Shown here one piece after another: positions 16,261-24,586 of a stretch of DNA of 64,000 bases (its first letter is position 1; the number at the start of each line of letters is the position of its first letter). The position numbers and the translations under genes were made by a program. The notes below the pieces were generated by a model. The model was given only the letters and a program-made list of their open reading frames with translations, made no database searches and had not been told where the DNA came from. The DNA lies in contig CANMOZ010000004.1 in the NCBI GenBank assembly GCA_947499545.1, forward strand, positions 62,001 through 126,000, read 5' to 3'. Origin of the DNA: an uncultured Saccharospirillaceae bacterium. Its GTDB lineage: Bacteria > Pseudomonadota > Gammaproteobacteria > Pseudomonadales > Oceanobacteraceae.

Positions 16261-17586
16261 CTAGGGTGTAAATCGTTTCTTAATGTCAACAAATGCTTCA
16301 GATCGAATTTGTCTTTGCCAGATAGGCAGTTCTTCTTCAAATCGCCGTTTAAACAGCAGCTCTTGAGCTTGGTTTCTCTGCAAGACTTTACCGACATCAG
16401 CTTTGCGTCTATCTATCACTTGTAAAATATGCCACCCAAAGTTTGATTTAAAGACATTGCTGACTTTTCCTTTGGCAGTTCGCTGCATGACTCGTTCAAA
16501 GGCTGGAACCATTTCCCCTGGGCTTACCCAACCTAAATCACCACCTGCTGCTGCGCTTCCTGGGTCATCACTTTCCGCTTTCGCAAGAGCAGCAAAATCA
16601 GCCCCTTTCAAAAGGTCGTTTCGTACTCTATTGATGGCTTGCAACGTTTTCTTGTCAGACCGAATTTTTGATGACTGAAGTAAGATGTGTCTAACTTTAG
16701 TTTGCTCAACGATTTTTGTGACGCCGCCACGCTTCTCGTGGATTTTGATGATGTGAAATCCACTTGGGCTGCGTATCGGATCTGATATTCCCCCTTCAGG
16801 CATGTTAGGGACAACCTGGGCAAATAATGTCGGCAGTTCTGGTTCAGAGCGCCATCCCAAATCCCCGCCCTTTAAAGCATTTTGTCCATCTGATTCTGAG
16901 ATGGCAGCATTTGTAAAGGACTCACCTTGACGTAAGCGTTTGACCAATGCTTCAGCTTCAGTGGATTTTGCTTGAATCACTTCCGGCGAGGCTTCTTGGG
17001 GAACCTGGATAAGAATGTGCCCTAAACGGTAATCGGCTGCACTTGAGGTTTTGCCCTGTTCAGACTCCAAAAACAGATCAATATCGGTTTCTGTTATCTC
17101 AATTTTAGAGCCAATTTGATATCGTTGTACCTCAGAAATAATGCGCTCACGACGAATCTGTTCGCGTGCATCTTCGAAGGAGGTGCCAGTCTCTTCGATT
17201 TGGTTTTTAAAGGCTTCTGGAGACAGGTTGTTATGGCGAGCTATTCGTTCAATCGTATCGTTGAGCTCCTGGTCACTTAGCTTGATGCCGGCCCGATTGG
17301 CCATTTGGAGCTGGATGCTTTCAAGAATTAAACGTTCTATGACTTGCTCGCGTAATATAGACGCTGGAGGAACACGGTTGCCTGCGGCTCGAATTTGAGC
17401 TGAGACCACTTCATACCTTGTATCGAATTCGGATTGCAGAATAATGTCGTCATTAACGATCGCCACAACGGCATCAATAGGCTCCGGTTTGGCCTGAATT
17501 GTAAAGCTGCTAATACAGAGCCCAATCACTAACCATGGCATCAAGAGGGAGCCAGTGAGGGATAATCTGGGTATTTTAATAGTCAT
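16261..17586 (-). CDS. surA: Periplasmic chaperone and peptidyl-prolyl isomerase SurA
   Basis: Chaperone for unfolded outer membrane proteins on their way to the BAM complex. The signal peptide ends near residue 32 (SFTIQAKPEPID). The N-domain has AIVNDDIILQSEFD and ERLILESIQLQMANRAGIKLSD. Two parvulin domains follow: DYRLGHILIQVP...GGDLGWRSEPELP...SGFHIIKIHEKRGG, and KVRHILLQSS...GGDLGWVSPGEMVPAFE...FGWHILQVIDRR. The length of 441 residues is typical. Its ATG overlaps the lptD stop by 11 bases, implying coupled translation of the two outer-membrane biogenesis genes. Confidence 0.96.
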   Translation of the reverse strand: MTIKIPRLSLTGSLLMPWLVIGLCISSFTIQAKPEPIDAVVAIVNDDIILQSEFDTRYEVVSAQIRAAGNRVPPASILREQVIERLILESIQLQMANRAGIKLSDQELNDTIERIARHNNLSPEAFKNQIEETGTSFEDAREQIRRERIISEVQRYQIGSKIEITETDIDLFLESEQGKTSSAADYRLGHILIQVPQEASPEVIQAKSTEAEALVKRLRQGESFTNAAISESDGQNALKGGDLGWRSEPELPTLFAQVVPNMPEGGISDPIRSPSGFHIIKIHEKRGGVTKIVEQTKVRHILLQSSKIRSDKKTLQAINRVRNDLLKGADFAALAKAESDDPGSAAAGGDLGWVSPGEMVPAFERVMQRTAKGKVSNVFKSNFGWHILQVIDRRKADVGKVLQRNQAQELLFKRRFEEELPIWQRQIRSEAFVDIKKRFTP

Positions 17587-20224
17587 GAATTACTCGCTTG
17601 TCGTAACTGCGTATCCTGCTGGACAACTCTTCGTCTGAATTCTTGCCTAGAATACCCAGACCTTTCAAGTGAATTTGGAATAGAAAGCCATAATCTTTGG
17701 TTCTATCTACGTTGGTGCTTTCAAGGTAGCTAAGCTGCATTCTCCAGCAGCAGTTCTGGTATTCAACCCCAGCTAAGGATTCAATCACATCATAGTCTTG
17801 GTTGTCACTGAATGAGTCAGAAGATAGATCATCGTTTTGTCCAGGCCTTTTGGGGTCTTTTTCATGCCAATTTGTGATGTCAATCCGATACTGCCCATAC
17901 AAAGCATACCAATCATTGAGGGGCCAGAATGCACTTAGATTCACTTGTTGGTTTGCGGTTCCCAGCGCTTTACGTTCACTATTTAAAGAGTTGCTGATGG
18001 TTTCAGTATGCTCAATGCTTATATTGAAGATCCGATCTTGCTCATCCTTATACCCCAAAAGCAGTTCTGCTCGATTCCATCCATCCATACCATACAAGCC
18101 GGCTGATCGATTGGTCGCAGCTCCCGCTTTTTCTCTAGCTTTACGCCTTTGGCGGATGCGCTCCACATTGGGATCATACTCAAGGGTGTTTAGCAACTCC
18201 CAGTTATTGTTTATCTGCCACTGAACTTCTGAAATAATCGGCGATGTCTTAAAGTCCCTTAAACTAAGAGATCTTGGAATTCCCTTTTGTGATTCTTGTT
18301 CTTCTCGTTGTTCCTGTGCTAGATCGCTGTTATCAATCTGTTTCTGAGTTCTATATTCAGGGTCAAGTAAAACTTGGTTTCTGTCAAAATAATAGGCTTG
18401 CCCGATACTTGCTCTGATGATTTGAGAGCCATCGGGCGAAAATAACCGGGTAGATACCCCAAGAGCTGCTTTTTGGCTATCTCCAATTCTGTCCCAGCCG
18501 ACAAACTCATTCGGACTGAACAGTTGGTTGTACGAGCTGGGGGCTAAAGAAGTGTCAAACAAAGGAATGCGTGATTGATCCTGATAGCTGGTTGAAGCGA
18601 CGTAAAGCTTGGGCTCTAGCGTTTGGGTGTAATATTTGTCAGTGGTATCGTTTTCGCTATTGGTGGTTATAAAACGATCAAAGTAAAGTCCTCCTTCTGC
18701 TTCGATTGTCATGGTGGCAAAGTCAGATTCTTTTTTAAAGTTTCTCTTATTCAGATTCTCATCATCATAGTGATCAAAGCGATAGTGACGACCCTTTGCA
18801 GTTGCTCTTGTTAAACCATAGCCCCAAATCCAATCTGAACGATATTCGAGAGCGATATTGATTCCCAAGCGATTGGCATCAAGCACGTCCACTTTGCTTT
18901 TCGGGTCAATTTCTTCCAGTAATTTGTGACGTTCAAAATCTCCGCGCACAAACCGAGTAGCAAGCGTTTCTGACGTCAGCTTAAAACCTGAGTCTTCAAT
19001 GGGAAGGTTAAACTCCCCCTGAATTTCTGGTAGTCGCCTGTGTGGAAGGTCTCCAGGCTCTACAAGTGGGTTAAGGAATTGGTAGCTGTGTGTTTTTGCC
19101 TGGAGTTTTACATGTTCATTTGTGTAACCCATCTGAATGCGTTGGTCTAATTGCTGAGAGTCATTGACATCTTGTAATCGAAAATCACTAGGGTAGTCAT
19201 CATCACTGACTTCGGTGTAGTCCCATTCAACATATGCGGGACCTAAAGGTTTGTGGTGTTGCCACTGTTGGTACCAACGCCTCTCTTTAAGGGCTTTATC
19301 TTTCTCTAAATGTGAGAAGCGTAGGGTACCTTCTCCAGCAAGATTTAAGTACCGAAATTCATTTTCCAATAACCAGCCATGCTCTCGGTAGTAGCTAGGT
19401 GTAATCGTATCATCATAATTCGGTGCGATATTCCAATAAAAGGGAGTAGACAGTTCGTCTATATAAACACTGTCATTTTTCCCAGTGGCGAAGCTTAAAG
19501 ATGGGTTTAAAAAGCCTGTCATGCGTCGATTATCAATAGGAAACTGATAATAGGGTAAATATATAACGGGCACATCAACAACTTCTAAACGAGCATTCCA
19601 AGCTTGTCCTCTCCCTGTGTTCTGATTGATGTTGATGCTCGATGCGGCGATAGACCAATCTTCTTTCCCTGGCTCACAAAATGTAATCTCGCCACTTTCT
19701 AGATCGGCAATGCCTTCTTCGCTCAGGGTTAAACTTTTTGCGTAGCCCCTTAGGTGCTTGCTTGGAATAGAAAACTCGCTATTAAGTATGGTCCCATAAC
19801 CCGCACTATTGCTGTATTCGATGTGATGGCCCATTACAACAATGCCTGATCCTCTAAATCGAACCCCGCCGGTTAAATTTATACTTTTGTCAGGAAAGGA
19901 ATAAAAAGCGCTCTCGCCAAAAAGATTTCGACCTTGTTGCTGTATCCAAACATTACCTCGGAAATTGGCGCTAATTCCCTCAATTAACTCACCCTCATCA
20001 GCTTTTACGTAAAATTGGTCGCCTGATAAGAGCCTGTCTGAAGATGATGCGGGCATGTTTTGAATGTACATGCCTGAGCAATAAGATTTTAAGGCGTTGG
20101 CCTGAGTCGAGCTGAGTTGGTCGCGATAAAGCCAATCTAAATACGAATAGTCAGGTCGATCATCAGCCAAGGTATGAGCTGTGAGTAATAGTGTTATTGC
20201 GCCTGAGTATGGCCATTTGCTCAA
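17576..20224 (-). CDS. lptD: LPS-assembly protein LptD (OstA/Imp)
   Basis: Outer-membrane beta-barrel that with LptE inserts lipopolysaccharide into the outer leaflet. A signal peptide covers about 1-21. The N-terminal OstA beta-jellyroll (YVKADEGELIEGISANFRGNVWIQ...) and the large C-terminal barrel with alternating aromatic strands are visible. Conserved pieces include LPYYQFPIDNRRMTGFLNPS and the late ESLAGVEYQNCCWRMQLSY, whose Cys pair forms the interdomain disulfides with an N-terminal Cys (SYCSGMYIQN). The length of 882 residues is within range. First gene of the minus-strand cluster and divergent from amgK across 149 bases. Confidence 0.96.
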   Translation of the reverse strand: MSKWPYSGAITLLLTAHTLADDRPDYSYLDWLYRDQLSSTQANALKSYCSGMYIQNMPASSSDRLLSGDQFYVKADEGELIEGISANFRGNVWIQQQGRNLFGESAFYSFPDKSINLTGGVRFRGSGIVVMGHHIEYSNSAGYGTILNSEFSIPSKHLRGYAKSLTLSEEGIADLESGEITFCEPGKEDWSIAASSININQNTGRGQAWNARLEVVDVPVIYLPYYQFPIDNRRMTGFLNPSLSFATGKNDSVYIDELSTPFYWNIAPNYDDTITPSYYREHGWLLENEFRYLNLAGEGTLRFSHLEKDKALKERRWYQQWQHHKPLGPAYVEWDYTEVSDDDYPSDFRLQDVNDSQQLDQRIQMGYTNEHVKLQAKTHSYQFLNPLVEPGDLPHRRLPEIQGEFNLPIEDSGFKLTSETLATRFVRGDFERHKLLEEIDPKSKVDVLDANRLGINIALEYRSDWIWGYGLTRATAKGRHYRFDHYDDENLNKRNFKKESDFATMTIEAEGGLYFDRFITTNSENDTTDKYYTQTLEPKLYVASTSYQDQSRIPLFDTSLAPSSYNQLFSPNEFVGWDRIGDSQKAALGVSTRLFSPDGSQIIRASIGQAYYFDRNQVLLDPEYRTQKQIDNSDLAQEQREEQESQKGIPRSLSLRDFKTSPIISEVQWQINNNWELLNTLEYDPNVERIRQRRKAREKAGAATNRSAGLYGMDGWNRAELLLGYKDEQDRIFNISIEHTETISNSLNSERKALGTANQQVNLSAFWPLNDWYALYGQYRIDITNWHEKDPKRPGQNDDLSSDSFSDNQDYDVIESLAGVEYQNCCWRMQLSYLESTNVDRTKDYGFLFQIHLKGLGILGKNSDEELSSRIRSYDKRVIHDY

Positions 20225-20373
20225 AACATAACCTCTAGGTATTGATGGGTATCAGGAAGCTTTAAAGCTATTCGCATTTGAGTACTCAAGACAGTCTATC
20301 TATCAAATGGTTTTTAAAAAACAACGAGCATTGTATGATGATTTTTTTTGACTGGCTAGCAAGGTAGGCTGAG

Positions 20374-21459
20374 ATGCCATCTGAAGTTTTTGAAAAAGCT
20401 TCCAATTCTATAGGTGACGAATATTTTGCTAAGCATTGTCTGTGGGTTGAGACGGTAATCGGAGAGCCCTTAGACTCCTTTGTGCCATTAAAGGGGGATG
20501 CCAGTTTTCGCCGCTATTTCCGTGCTGCTAAAGGCAGTCAAACTTGGATATTAATGGACTCCCCGCCGGATCAAGAAGATCCTTCGCCTTTTATAAATGT
20601 CGCGTTATGGTGGCTTGATAAAGGTATAGCGGTTCCACAAGTATTGTCGTATGACAAAGAGCTGGGCTTCATTCTATTGGAAGATTTAGGTGATCAGCTT
20701 TTTATTCAGAAGCTGACGCTGGGGGCGAAATCGGCTTTATTGCCTTCAGATGGACCTGTCATGATTGCGTCTGACGAATATTGCTACAGAGAAGCCCTGG
20801 AATTACTTGAGCAAATATGGACGCTTGATGCCCCAAAAGGTTGGGGTGTGCGTTATTATGATGATGAAGCCTTATTGGCAGAGATGAAGCTATTTGAAGA
20901 GTGGTTTGTACCTGAATTTTGCAGCGATCTTCTAAAATCAAAGTCGTTAACTTGGCTAACATCGGTCTATGATCGTTTGATACAGAACGCAAAAAATCAA
21001 AAGTATGTATGCGTTCATAGGGATTATCATGCCCGTAACTTGATGTGGTCAAACAATAGGCTGTTTACCATTGATTTCCAGGATGCACTCTGGGGTCCTA
21101 TAACCTATGACTTGGTGTCCTTATTTAGAGATTGTTATCTGTGCTGGTCGCCTGTATCCGAGAAAAAGTTTTTGCAGGGATTGTTTGCAAAGGGTGGGGT
21201 AGGTTTTGACTGCTATGAAGATTTTTATCGCTCATACGAGTGGATGGGATTGCAGCGCCATTTAAAAGTGTTAGGTATCTTTACCCGATTGTGGAAGCGG
21301 GATGGCAAATCAGGATACTTGCAGGATTTGCTTAGAGTGCTGAAATACGTTGTTTATGTAGCTGAGTGTTATGAGGAGTTCAGTGCTCTTAAAGACCTTT
21401 TGAGAAAGCCATTGATCACTAAAAGAATACAACAAGCTATAGAAAAACATGCGAGATAA
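20374..21459 (+). CDS. amgK: N-acetylmuramate/N-acetylglucosamine kinase (AmgK)
   Basis: Kinase of the MurNAc recycling route that bypasses de novo UDP-MurNAc synthesis and gives intrinsic fosfomycin tolerance in Pseudomonas. It has an aminoglycoside-phosphotransferase-like fold. Visible are LKGDASFRRYFRA (nucleotide loop), WILMDSPPDQEDPSPFI, ILLEDLGDQLF, the catalytic VHRDYHARNLMW near residue 217 and the metal-binding TIDFQDALWGPITYDLVSL. The ATG at 20374 is preceded by AGGTAGGCTGAG. Its stop overlaps the region just before murU. The divergent arrangement with lptD is the same as in Pseudomonas, which supports the specific name. Confidence 0.92.
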   Translation: MPSEVFEKASNSIGDEYFAKHCLWVETVIGEPLDSFVPLKGDASFRRYFRAAKGSQTWILMDSPPDQEDPSPFINVALWWLDKGIAVPQVLSYDKELGFILLEDLGDQLFIQKLTLGAKSALLPSDGPVMIASDEYCYREALELLEQIWTLDAPKGWGVRYYDDEALLAEMKLFEEWFVPEFCSDLLKSKSLTWLTSVYDRLIQNAKNQKYVCVHRDYHARNLMWSNNRLFTIDFQDALWGPITYDLVSLFRDCYLCWSPVSEKKFLQGLFAKGGVGFDCYEDFYRSYEWMGLQRHLKVLGIFTRLWKRDGKSGYLQDLLRVLKYVVYVAECYEEFSALKDLLRKPLITKRIQQAIEKHAR

Positions 21460-21463
21460 AGCG

Positions 21464-22183
21464 ATGCCGCTCAGTGCGATGCTTCTAGCAGCAGGAGAAG
21501 GCCAGAGACTACACCCAAAGACGTTATTGACCCCCAAGCCTTTGTTGCCCATTGATGGGAAATCAATGTTGGAGCGTTGGCTGCATCGGTTGAATCATTC
21601 CGGGGTAAAAAGGGTGGTTGTTAATACCTGTTATTTGAAAGAGCAGTTTCCAAGTGCTGTGCGTAACATGCAGACCCCAATAGAAGTGTCTTTGATAGAG
21701 GAAACTGTTGCACTTGATACTGCTGGAGGTGTTCGTAACGCAATAGAATGCTTGTCTGACCCTTTTTTATTGATCAGTGCCGATATTTGGGTGGAGGCAT
21801 CCTGGGAGCAGCTATTGAGTTTGCAATCAGAATTTGAAATGAGTCCCTACAAAGTGCTGTTGGGTTTGGTTAAAACAAAGCCAGGTCAACAAGGGGACTT
21901 CAATCTTAAGGCTAGCTTGCTGTCTCCTTCGGAGGTTGGTATCTCGGCTGAAGTGGTTGTTGATCATGACCATCATTATGAATTTCAATATGCCGGTATA
22001 GCTTGGTCTAGGCGCAGTGCGTTTGAGTATTTGGACCCAGGAAGAGCGGTTGGTCTGGGCGAGGTGTTGGCTTACTGGGCAAAACAGAGACTTGTGTTAG
22101 GTGTGATATTAGATTCTGATCAACATTGGGATATGGGCACGCTACAGGCCTTTGGTGAGCTTGAAGCGCATTTCAAGCAGTGA
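21464..22183 (+). CDS. murU: N-acetylmuramate-1-phosphate uridylyltransferase (MurU)
   Basis: Nucleotidyltransferase that makes UDP-MurNAc from MurNAc-1-phosphate, the step after AmgK. The start at 21464 (MPLSAMLLAAGEGQRLHPKTLLTPKPLLP) places the LAAGxGxRxxPxTxxxPKPLLP signature at the N-terminus, as in the family. GAGA lies eight bases upstream. A longer start at 21449 would overlap amgK by 11 bases. Further motifs are ISADIWVEASW (the D of the metal site), and YAGIAWSRRSAFEYL. The roughly 240-residue length is slightly above the Pseudomonas enzyme. The two genes form a compact recycling operon. Confidence 0.9.
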   Translation: MPLSAMLLAAGEGQRLHPKTLLTPKPLLPIDGKSMLERWLHRLNHSGVKRVVVNTCYLKEQFPSAVRNMQTPIEVSLIEETVALDTAGGVRNAIECLSDPFLLISADIWVEASWEQLLSLQSEFEMSPYKVLLGLVKTKPGQQGDFNLKASLLSPSEVGISAEVVVDHDHHYEFQYAGIAWSRRSAFEYLDPGRAVGLGEVLAYWAKQRLVLGVILDSDQHWDMGTLQAFGELEAHFKQ

Positions 22184-22274
22184 TTGATTTTGCCGCGGCA
22201 TCAATATAACGACGTTTTGTCCTCTCAAGGATTCAGATAGAATAGAGGCTCGATCTTCTGAGTAGGACTTAGGC

Positions 22275-23087
22275 ATGTGGGCCGGTAGAATAATTTGTGG
22301 CTTTTTAGGGCTTATGACTGGCGGGTTTCCAGGCCTGGTTTTGGGGTTTTTCGTCGGTTACTTTTTGGATCGCCTTTTGGTCAATGCAGAGCTGAGAGCG
22401 GATTCAAGTGGGTATATTGACCCAGCCCAGCAGCAGGCAATTGTATTTCGGGTCACTTTTTCTCTGTTGGGCAAAATGGCCAAGTCTGATGGGCGAGTGA
22501 GTGAAGAGGAGGTTGCCCATGTAGAGACACTTATGACGCGTATGAGACTTTCCCCAGAAGCGCGTCAAGAAGCCATATCTTATTTCTCCCAGGGCAAATC
22601 GCCCACTTTTAATTTTGAGCAGGCATTGAGAGATTTTAGGCAGGTTTCACGTGTTTCCAGTGCCATTAACTTAATGCTGGTCGAAATGCTTGTGCAGATG
22701 GCCATGGTAGATGGGGAAATTGCTGCGGGTGAAAAGATTTTGTTGTCCCGCATTGCTGAAGGGTTGAATGTCTCGCGTTGGCAATTGCAGCTAATGATGG
22801 CTCGTTATCGAGGAGGAGCCTACGACCATTTTTCAAATCAACAGGGGCATCAGTCTAACTACACATCAGCCACAGACATTGATAGCGCATATGCAACCCT
22901 TGGGGTTGAGAAGACGGCGAGCATGTCAGAGATAAAAAAAGCCTATCGCCGCTTAATGAGCAAGCATCACCCCGATAAATTACAAGGAGAAGGGGTTACC
23001 GAACAGATGTTGGAGTTGGCGAAGGAAAGAGCTCAACAAATCCAAGCAGCTTATGATGTTATAAAAAAACAGAAAGCGGGGAATTAA
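22275..23087 (+). CDS. djlA: Membrane-anchored co-chaperone DjlA
   Basis: Type III membrane J-protein that stimulates DnaK at the inner membrane. An N-terminal hydrophobic segment of about 30 residues rich in Gly (IICGFLGLMTGGFPGLVLGFFVGYFL) is followed by a TerB-like helical domain (VTFSLLGKMAKSDGRVSEEEVAHVETLM...MAMVDGEIAAGEKILLSRIAEGL). A C-terminal J domain at about 205-268 has the HPD tripeptide in SKHHPDKLQGEG. The length of 270 matches E. coli DjlA. AGGACTTAGGC precedes the ATG. Its stop codon overlaps the stop codon of the convergent azlD gene by four bases. Confidence 0.95.
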   Translation: MWAGRIICGFLGLMTGGFPGLVLGFFVGYFLDRLLVNAELRADSSGYIDPAQQQAIVFRVTFSLLGKMAKSDGRVSEEEVAHVETLMTRMRLSPEARQEAISYFSQGKSPTFNFEQALRDFRQVSRVSSAINLMLVEMLVQMAMVDGEIAAGEKILLSRIAEGLNVSRWQLQLMMARYRGGAYDHFSNQQGHQSNYTSATDIDSAYATLGVEKTASMSEIKKAYRRLMSKHHPDKLQGEGVTEQMLELAKERAQQIQAAYDVIKKQKAGN

Positions 23088-23416
23088 AAACTAGAGGTTG
23101 CATTTAGCAGCATGTAGACCCCTGTTCCGCTCAGAATGCTTAGCAGGGGCTTTCTGAATTTATGATGTAACGCAACGACCAAGAGCGAGCTTAAAATTGC
23201 TGGTAGAGCAAGCTGGCTATCAGTCATGCTTGGTTTAATGCAGTAAATCACAAGAATGCTCAGAATCACCGCGGGCGACCATTTTCCTAAATAAGCGATG
23301 AAAGGCTGGTCGGTTTTTCCTTTTAAAACCACAAAGGGAAAAGCGCGCAGAAGTATGCTTCCTAGGCCCATTAGGGCAGCTGCCATTAAAACGTAGGTGG
23401 TATTAATATCGTTCAT
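23084..23416 (-). CDS. Branched-chain amino acid exporter small subunit, AzlD family
   Basis: 110 residues with about four hydrophobic segments; family hallmarks are the early TYVLMAAALMGLGSILLRAFPF and WSPAVILSILVIYC. AzlD (YgaH-like) pairs with AzlC (YgaZ-like) to export valine, leucine, isoleucine or related compounds such as methionine. The ATG overlaps the azlC stop by four bases (ATGA), so translation is coupled. Substrate direction and range are inferred from the family. Confidence 0.9.
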   Translation of the reverse strand: MNDINTTYVLMAAALMGLGSILLRAFPFVVLKGKTDQPFIAYLGKWSPAVILSILVIYCIKPSMTDSQLALPAILSSLLVVALHHKFRKPLLSILSGTGVYMLLNATSSF

Positions 23417-24102
23417 GACGGGGTGGCCTCAAGAGCGCTTTTTTTCTTATTCCAATACGATAGTGAAAGTCCTGCCATTGAGAGAATCAGAGCTAAAAAC
23501 AAAAATTGATCAGGCCATAGGGTTAAAGCGACGACTGAGCTAGAGACACCCAAAATAAAGGGGAATGAGCGTTTTTTGCTATAACCTTGCTCCATGCACA
23601 GAACAATAATGAGAGCGGTGAGAGAAAACTCAAGGCCTTTCATGCTGGGTAAGCGTGTTGCTAGTAATGCACCCACTAGAGAACCAATAATCCAGTAGGC
23701 ATAACTGATCATATGAGCCCACAACGTTTTATGCTCGCAATAATCTTTTGCTTTTTCGGACGTCATGAGCGAATACATTTCGTCCGTCAAAGTAAAAATA
23801 GCCAAGCATGACGTGCGCTTTCTAGATAGCTTGTGAATGGGGTAGCCCAAACCATAGAAAATCAATCTTGAATTGACGATTAATGCTGTAATAAAAAAAT
23901 CAACTAGGGGCGCGCTGGCGGCCAGCATGGGTATGGCGACATATTGCAAGGTGCCTGAAAAAATAAGTGCGCTGAATAGAGGAGCAATCGACCAGTGGAT
24001 GCCAATCTGTACCAGCATCATGCCGAACGCAATGCTGAGTGGAAGGTATCCAATTCCTATGGGTAGGGTATCCTTTGCAGCGGCTTTTAACGCGTTCATC
24101 AT
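23413..24102 (-). CDS. Branched-chain amino acid exporter large subunit, AzlC family
   Basis: Membrane protein with the AzlC signature: KDTLPIGIGYLPLSIAFGMM, FSGTLQYVAIPMLAA, NSRLIFYGLGYP, and LTDEMYSLM. The start is set at ATG 24102 (MMNALKAA..). The longer frame from TTG 24156 would have to read through a Rho-independent terminator that lies just upstream, and it adds no conserved residues. The Shine-Dalgarno sequence is weak. It forms a two-gene operon with azlD. The 5' leader contains three consecutive hairpins, the last a terminator, suggesting control by attenuation (see separate entry). Confidence 0.9.
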   Translation of the reverse strand: MMNALKAAAKDTLPIGIGYLPLSIAFGMMLVQIGIHWSIAPLFSALIFSGTLQYVAIPMLAASAPLVDFFITALIVNSRLIFYGLGYPIHKLSRKRTSCLAIFTLTDEMYSLMTSEKAKDYCEHKTLWAHMISYAYWIIGSLVGALLATRLPSMKGLEFSLTALIIVLCMEQGYSKKRSFPFILGVSSSVVALTLWPDQFLFLALILSMAGLSLSYWNKKKSALEATPS

Positions 24103-24120
24103 CGACAACTCAACAAGATG

Positions 24121-24146
24121 AAAAAAAGGGGCTGTAGAAAGCCCCT
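24121..24146 (-). terminator. Intrinsic terminator inside the azlC leader, 18 bases before the start codon
   Basis: On the minus strand AGGGGCT pairs with AGCCCCT around a six-base loop, followed by a run of T (A run at 24121-24126 on the + strand). No minus-strand gene lies upstream that it could terminate; the next gene upstream is on the other strand. It is therefore better explained as an attenuator for azlCD than as an end-of-gene terminator. Confidence 0.75.
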
Positions 24147-24148
24147 GT

Positions 24149-24282
24149 TTGGACAAACCAGGGTGCAGTAGGTGTCCAATTCGACTTTAGGGGAGTCGAT
24201 ATACGGATTGTGAAGGATTCATGAAACATGGTCATTCAGGCCTGGGCTGCCCGCTTACATATAAGAGACTTATCTTTTGCAT
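24149..24282 (-). promoter_or_regulatory. Structured azlC 5' leader with two further hairpins and a possible leader peptide
   Basis: In transcription order: a 16-codon frame (24282-24232, MQKISLLYVSGQPRPE, without a good ribosome-binding site), a 6-bp hairpin TCGACT/AGTCGA (24199-24181) with loop CCCCTAA, then a 7-bp hairpin TTGGACA/TGTCCAA (24179-24149), then the terminator. The loop CCCCT could pair with the AGGGG arm of the terminator and so prevent it forming. Leucine and valine codons in the short frame would suit ribosome-mediated attenuation. This is inference from pairing read by eye. Confidence 0.4.
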
Positions 24283-24586
24283 TGGCGGCTTATATGCAGA
24301 CTCAAATACTATAAAAATAAAATAATGCGCTATAAGTAACTGCAGTGATAGTTAAATATAAAATATTGTAAATTGAATATTTCCATATGGAAAGAGCCTT
24401 CGGTGACCAGATTTTTGGATTGTTTTTTGATCTAAAAAGACAGCTGAATTTAGGTTGGCAAGTATTTGCTAAGTAAATAGTTGTATTGAAGGCGTATTTA
24501 TTCCCCTTTTGCTTGGCCATTACCTCAAGCTGTGGTTATTAAAAAGTGCCTCGTATGAATCGGGGTCACAATAAAAGGGATACTGA
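24283..24586. other. 304-bp divergent intergenic region
   Basis: AT-rich region between the azlC leader and the serine protease start; it should contain both promoters. A 72-codon frame on the minus strand (24302-24520) has no ribosome-binding site and is low-complexity, so it is not called. AAGGGA lies about seven bases before the protease ATG. Confidence 0.4.

Noticed and set aside
24302-24520. 72-codon minus-strand frame in the azlC upstream region
   Set aside because: AT-rich, no ribosome-binding site, no recognised motif.
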